Assembly: GCF_001027925.1 (NCBI RefSeq)
Contig: NZ_LECT01000029.1
Location: forward strand, 1 to 64,000
Length of the DNA: 64,000 bases
DNA from: Rhodopirellula islandica
Lineage (GTDB): Bacteria; Planctomycetota; Planctomycetia; Pirellulales; Pirellulaceae
Direction of reading: 5' to 3'
Part shown: positions 61,083-64,000 of the stretch, in pieces
How positions within the stretch are numbered: the stretch's first letter is position 1
Layout of the letters: the number at the start of each line of letters is the position of its first letter
Position numbers and translations under genes: made by a program
The notes under the pieces: generated by a model
Seen by the model: the letters and a program-made list of their open reading frames with translations, nothing else
Told to the model about the DNA's origin: nothing
Database searches by the model: none

Positions 61083-61100
61083 ACACCCTGTAGGCAGGGT
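61083..61100. promoter_or_regulatory. Inverted repeat upstream of the BlaI-like gene
   Basis: The arms CACCCTG/CAGGGTG flank TAGG, 44 bases before the repressor ATG in the divergent gap between it and the 835-residue gene. This is a plausible operator for the BlaI-type regulator on both genes, though it lacks the classic TACA-N2-TGTA core. Confidence 0.4.
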
Positions 61101-61222
61101 GCCGACAAGCCGTAGGCAATACAAGCCGTTTTTATCCAGAAGGTCACAGCGTGCTATCTTGGGGGGGAATCAACTCGTCACGGGATTGTCGACGGACGTT
61201 CAGACTCAACGAGGAATTTGAA

Positions 61223-63730
61223 ATGACTTCATGGACACTCGCTGCGAAACGCTGGTCGTTCGCTGTTTTTCTGATGCTGGCCGTGGTCAGTTTGGATTCC
61301 GTCGGAGCAGACGAAAACGCGAACGAGCCCGGAACCGAAGTGCAGGTGTTCGAACTGCGAGTCGTCGACTTGGATGGCAATGTCGTCACCAACGCCAGCA
61401 TTGAAATCCGGTGCCGCCCCAGAATGGCAGCCACCGACATCGTCGTGGGTGCGTTTGAAAAGAAGGGCACTTACGGCGTCATGGTCAACGCGGATTCCGC
61501 TGGGGTTCTGCGTCTGCAGAGGAAGCAGTTCCCAAAGAACATTTCCTTTTCGATCGTGACGGAGGGTTTCGCTCCATATTGGCTCGAGTTGGATCAAAAC
61601 AAAAATGCCATGCCCGATTCGGCGACCGCCAAAATTGAGCCTGCTTGGGCGGTGGGTGGAGTGGTGCTCGACCCAGGAGGTCGCCCCATCGAGGGTGCGG
61701 AAGTTCATCCGAGTCTGCCGTTTCGCACGCCACCAACAGCGACGAGATCGTTGCATGTTGGCACCTCGATCAAAACAGACGCGAACGGGCGATGGCGGTA
61801 TGGACATGTCCCCACCTCCAAACGTGACGTGACGGTTGCGATCAACCATCCCCAATTTGGCCCATTGAGAACCAATCTCTCTCGCAGTGAGTTTGAATCG
61901 ACTGCGGAACAACCATCTGCGGGCAGTGTCACCTTGACCCAAGGGTTGACATTGGCCGGCTTTGTTCGCGATCCGGAAGGCAACCCGATTGAAGATGCGA
62001 CGGTCCGAACCAAGTTCCTCAATGAGCTCCGCGAGGTGAAGACGGACGAGTTCGGTCGCTATCAACTGACGGGATGTGAAGAGAGGCACTGCCGAGTCGT
62101 CGTGTTTGCCAAGGAACGTGCCTTGGAAATGAAAGAGGTGCATGTCCGTCCCGGAATGAAACCGGTCGACTTTGTCTTGCCTCCGGGTGGGCGTGTCAAA
62201 GTCCGCGTCGTGGATGCCGATGGAAACGGGTTGCCGAAGACCAGGATCTTCCTGCAACGTTGGCGCGGCCGAGTCGACTACTTTGAATTTGACCACGTCG
62301 ATTGCTACACCGACGAAAACGGCATCTGGGAGTGGAACGAAGCTCCACTCGATGTTTTCGAAGCGGACATCTGCCCACCAGGAGGCATGCAGTTGGTTCA
62401 GCAACCGATCGTTGCCGGTGATGCGGAACACCTGTTTCAACCTCCACCGCTGTTGGTGATCACCGGCCGGGTACTCGACGCAGAATCGGGCGAACCGATC
62501 ACCGGATTTCGAGTGACTCCGGGGCATCGCAATGACAACCCCAGCATTGGCTTCGACTGGTACAAGCGTGAGGCTTACACATCCAACTCGGCTGACTACC
62601 GAGTGGAATTCAATCGATCGGGCAGTGGCTACGTTGTTCGCATGGAAGCGGATGGGTACCGCGTGGCTCAATCACGCGATTTCCAGTTTGACGAAGGCGA
62701 CGTGACGTTTGACTTTCAAATGCAACCGGCTGAGAGCATCACCGGACAGATTGTTGACGCGAACGGGCAGCCCGCGGCTCATGCCGGCCTGGCAATTTCC
62801 AACCATGGAGCACAAATCTCGATCCAAGATGGCATGTTTCGAGATTCTTCCACTTACGCCACCCGATTGGCAGCCGATATCGATGGCCGATTCAGCCTGC
62901 CTGTCCGAGATGATCCCTTTCACGTGGTCGTGATTCATGATCAAGGCAACGCGTTCCTGTATTCGGAATCAATCCAAGCAGACGAACCAATTGAATTACG
63001 GCCTTGGTCATCCGTGCAAGGCACTTATCGAATCGGTGCAACGCCAGCAGTCAACACGCGACTGACCCTTTCCGGCGGCGAGTTTCGTTCGGATCACCGG
63101 AACACGGGTCGAGTCTACGCGACCGCGACCACGGTGACGGATGGACAGGGCCGGTATCGCCACGACCGCCTGTTTGACGGGCGTGGGTCTATCGGTCGCG
63201 AAATCATCATGATGGTCGACGACGGAGCCGAGGAAATCACCTCGACTCCACGCGTGCCATTCACCATCGAGGCCGGAGAGAACTTGGAACTGGATTTGGG
63301 TGGTTCCGGCCGTTCCGCGATCGGGCAATTGCAGGCTCCCCCAAACCATCGCGAACCGATCATTTGGAGCCTCGCCACGGTCCATGTCAACGTGCGTCTG
63401 ACGCCACCGACTCCGACCGTCAACCGCGCGAAGTTGCAGCAAAACCCAGCACAATGGGAAGCTTGGTTGCAGACAACACCGGGGTTGGACTATCTCGCCG
63501 CAGCGGAAGCGTATAACCGCGAAAGATCGAACGCGACTCGGTTTTTCGCAACGGTCGGCGCAGACGGTCTGTTCCGGATCGACGACATTCCTGCCGGCGA
63601 GTATGAACTGAGAGCGGATCTCGGGCAGAACCAAAACGGTTCCATCCGCGGCCATGCATTGTCGATTCCTTTGTCGGGTGAATCAGAATCCAGTGAACTG
63701 GTTGATTTAGGAATCATTCAACTCGAGTGA
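61223..63730 (+). CDS. Secreted multi-domain carboxypeptidase-regulatory-like protein
   Basis: An 835-residue protein with a signal peptide (SFAVFLMLAVVSLDSVGA) and GAGGA before the ATG. It consists of repeated Ig-like CarboxypepD_reg domains: VVLDPGGRPIEGAEVHPSL, FVRDPEGNPIEDATVRTKFL, RVVDADGNGLPKTRIFLQ, GRVLDAESGEPITGF, QIVDANGQPAAHAGLAI. There is no catalytic domain. It is divergent from the BlaI/M56 pair, whose sensor carries the same domain type, so the three may form one regulated unit. Confidence 0.8.
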   Translation: MTSWTLAAKRWSFAVFLMLAVVSLDSVGADENANEPGTEVQVFELRVVDLDGNVVTNASIEIRCRPRMAATDIVVGAFEKKGTYGVMVNADSAGVLRLQRKQFPKNISFSIVTEGFAPYWLELDQNKNAMPDSATAKIEPAWAVGGVVLDPGGRPIEGAEVHPSLPFRTPPTATRSLHVGTSIKTDANGRWRYGHVPTSKRDVTVAINHPQFGPLRTNLSRSEFESTAEQPSAGSVTLTQGLTLAGFVRDPEGNPIEDATVRTKFLNELREVKTDEFGRYQLTGCEERHCRVVVFAKERALEMKEVHVRPGMKPVDFVLPPGGRVKVRVVDADGNGLPKTRIFLQRWRGRVDYFEFDHVDCYTDENGIWEWNEAPLDVFEADICPPGGMQLVQQPIVAGDAEHLFQPPPLLVITGRVLDAESGEPITGFRVTPGHRNDNPSIGFDWYKREAYTSNSADYRVEFNRSGSGYVVRMEADGYRVAQSRDFQFDEGDVTFDFQMQPAESITGQIVDANGQPAAHAGLAISNHGAQISIQDGMFRDSSTYATRLAADIDGRFSLPVRDDPFHVVVIHDQGNAFLYSESIQADEPIELRPWSSVQGTYRIGATPAVNTRLTLSGGEFRSDHRNTGRVYATATTVTDGQGRYRHDRLFDGRGSIGREIIMMVDDGAEEITSTPRVPFTIEAGENLELDLGGSGRSAIGQLQAPPNHREPIIWSLATVHVNVRLTPPTPTVNRAKLQQNPAQWEAWLQTTPGLDYLAAAEAYNRERSNATRFFATVGADGLFRIDDIPAGEYELRADLGQNQNGSIRGHALSIPLSGESESSELVDLGIIQLE

Positions 63731-63805
63731 GGGAAGCGATCGCAACTCAGCGCACGCTCGACCAAAGTCTCATCACCTCCCGTCACGCTTCACCGTTCCG
63801 CGACC

Positions 63806-64000
63806 ATGAACTTGTTCGACAACGTTCCAACCAATCTGCCATCGGAACTCGTCGAGGTGTTGGCCGAGGGGCAATCGGTTCGCATTGAACGGATCGTCTC
63901 CACCGGACACACCACGGAACCGGGCACTTGGTACGACCAAGAACAAGACGAGTGGGTGGTGGTGCTCAAGGGCGAAGCCAAACTCAGCTTCGACGACGGC
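63806..64000 (+). CDS. Cupin-domain protein, 5' part (cut by window end)
   Basis: ATG at 63806 begins MNLFDNVPTNLPSELVEVL, then RIERIVSTGHTTEPGTWYDQEQDEWVVVLKGEAKLSFDDG. This is the first cupin motif pattern (PGTWYDQEQDEWVVVLKGEA), known from small single-domain cupins. The stop is beyond the window. Confidence 0.8.
   Translation, partial: MNLFDNVPTNLPSELVEVLAEGQSVRIERIVSTGHTTEPGTWYDQEQDEWVVVLKGEAKLSFDDG

Overview
This window comes from a marine planctomycete of the Pirellulaceae, most like Rhodopirellula or a close relative. The evidence is the gene content: a PVC-type cytochrome c/beta-propeller protein, a secreted sulfatase, a DUF1501 protein, a bacterial glucuronoyl-esterase-like enzyme, a membrane Ser/Thr kinase, BlaI/M56 regulators carrying carboxypeptidase-regulatory domains, and the SpoIIM/DUF4129/DUF4350/MoxR membrane operon. 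Weak Shine-Dalgarno sites and many dispersed palindromic repeats fit the same assignment. This identification is an inference from families; no marker rRNA is present.

Layout. 1-0.9 kb: two direct repeats, each holding a collapsed GxxExxY gene bounded by a terminal-repeat-like sequence. 0.9-5 kb: an autotransporter-like outer-membrane protein, then a repeat-rich stretch with a 131-bp palindromic MITE next to a 5'-truncated four-helix-bundle gene. 5-16 kb: export and degradation functions (haem protein, thioredoxin-like lipoprotein, HrpB helicase, CE15 esterase, LamG-like protein, sulfatase). 16.2-16.7 kb: a RelE-type toxin-antitoxin pair. 17-27.6 kb: kinase, DUF1501, a 1084-residue secreted orphan, a sugar isomerase-like TIM barrel, a GlmU-like nucleotidyltransferase and an exported orphan. 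27.7-32.4 kb: three Tad-type pseudopilin/vWA genes divergent from a prepilin peptidase. 33-40 kb: moaA, then a tightly overlapping five-gene SpoIIM-to-MoxR operon, then tRNA-Arg(ACG). 40.8-44.9 kb: an old tandem duplication around a stand-alone HsdR-N-type nuclease gene, filled with a ParDE module and fragments of parA, a transposase, an LRR gene and pdeM. 44.7-56 kb: a DNA-repair cluster (PdeM, Lhr-like helicase, ATP-dependent ligase, MBL exonuclease, DUF4130-UdgX fusion, radical SAM, then Nth), split by a RAYT transposase and a REP-hairpin array. 56-64 kb: a molybdopterin oxidoreductase fused to pentapeptide repeats, a BlaI/M56 sensor pair whose sensor ends in a thioredoxin-like domain, a large divergent carboxypeptidase-regulatory-domain protein, and the start of a cupin gene.

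Most unusual observations. (i) Two unrelated families of small palindromic elements sit exactly at gene ends in three places, so that their terminal bases form the stop codon (moaA TAG, isomerase-like TAA, a small membrane protein TGA). (ii) A RAYT gene lies inside a long REP hairpin next to a roughly 157-bp-period REP array, between the ligase and helicase genes of the repair cluster. (iii) The 40.8-44.9 kb duplication shows the decay of a nuclease gene and the gain of a toxin-antitoxin module.
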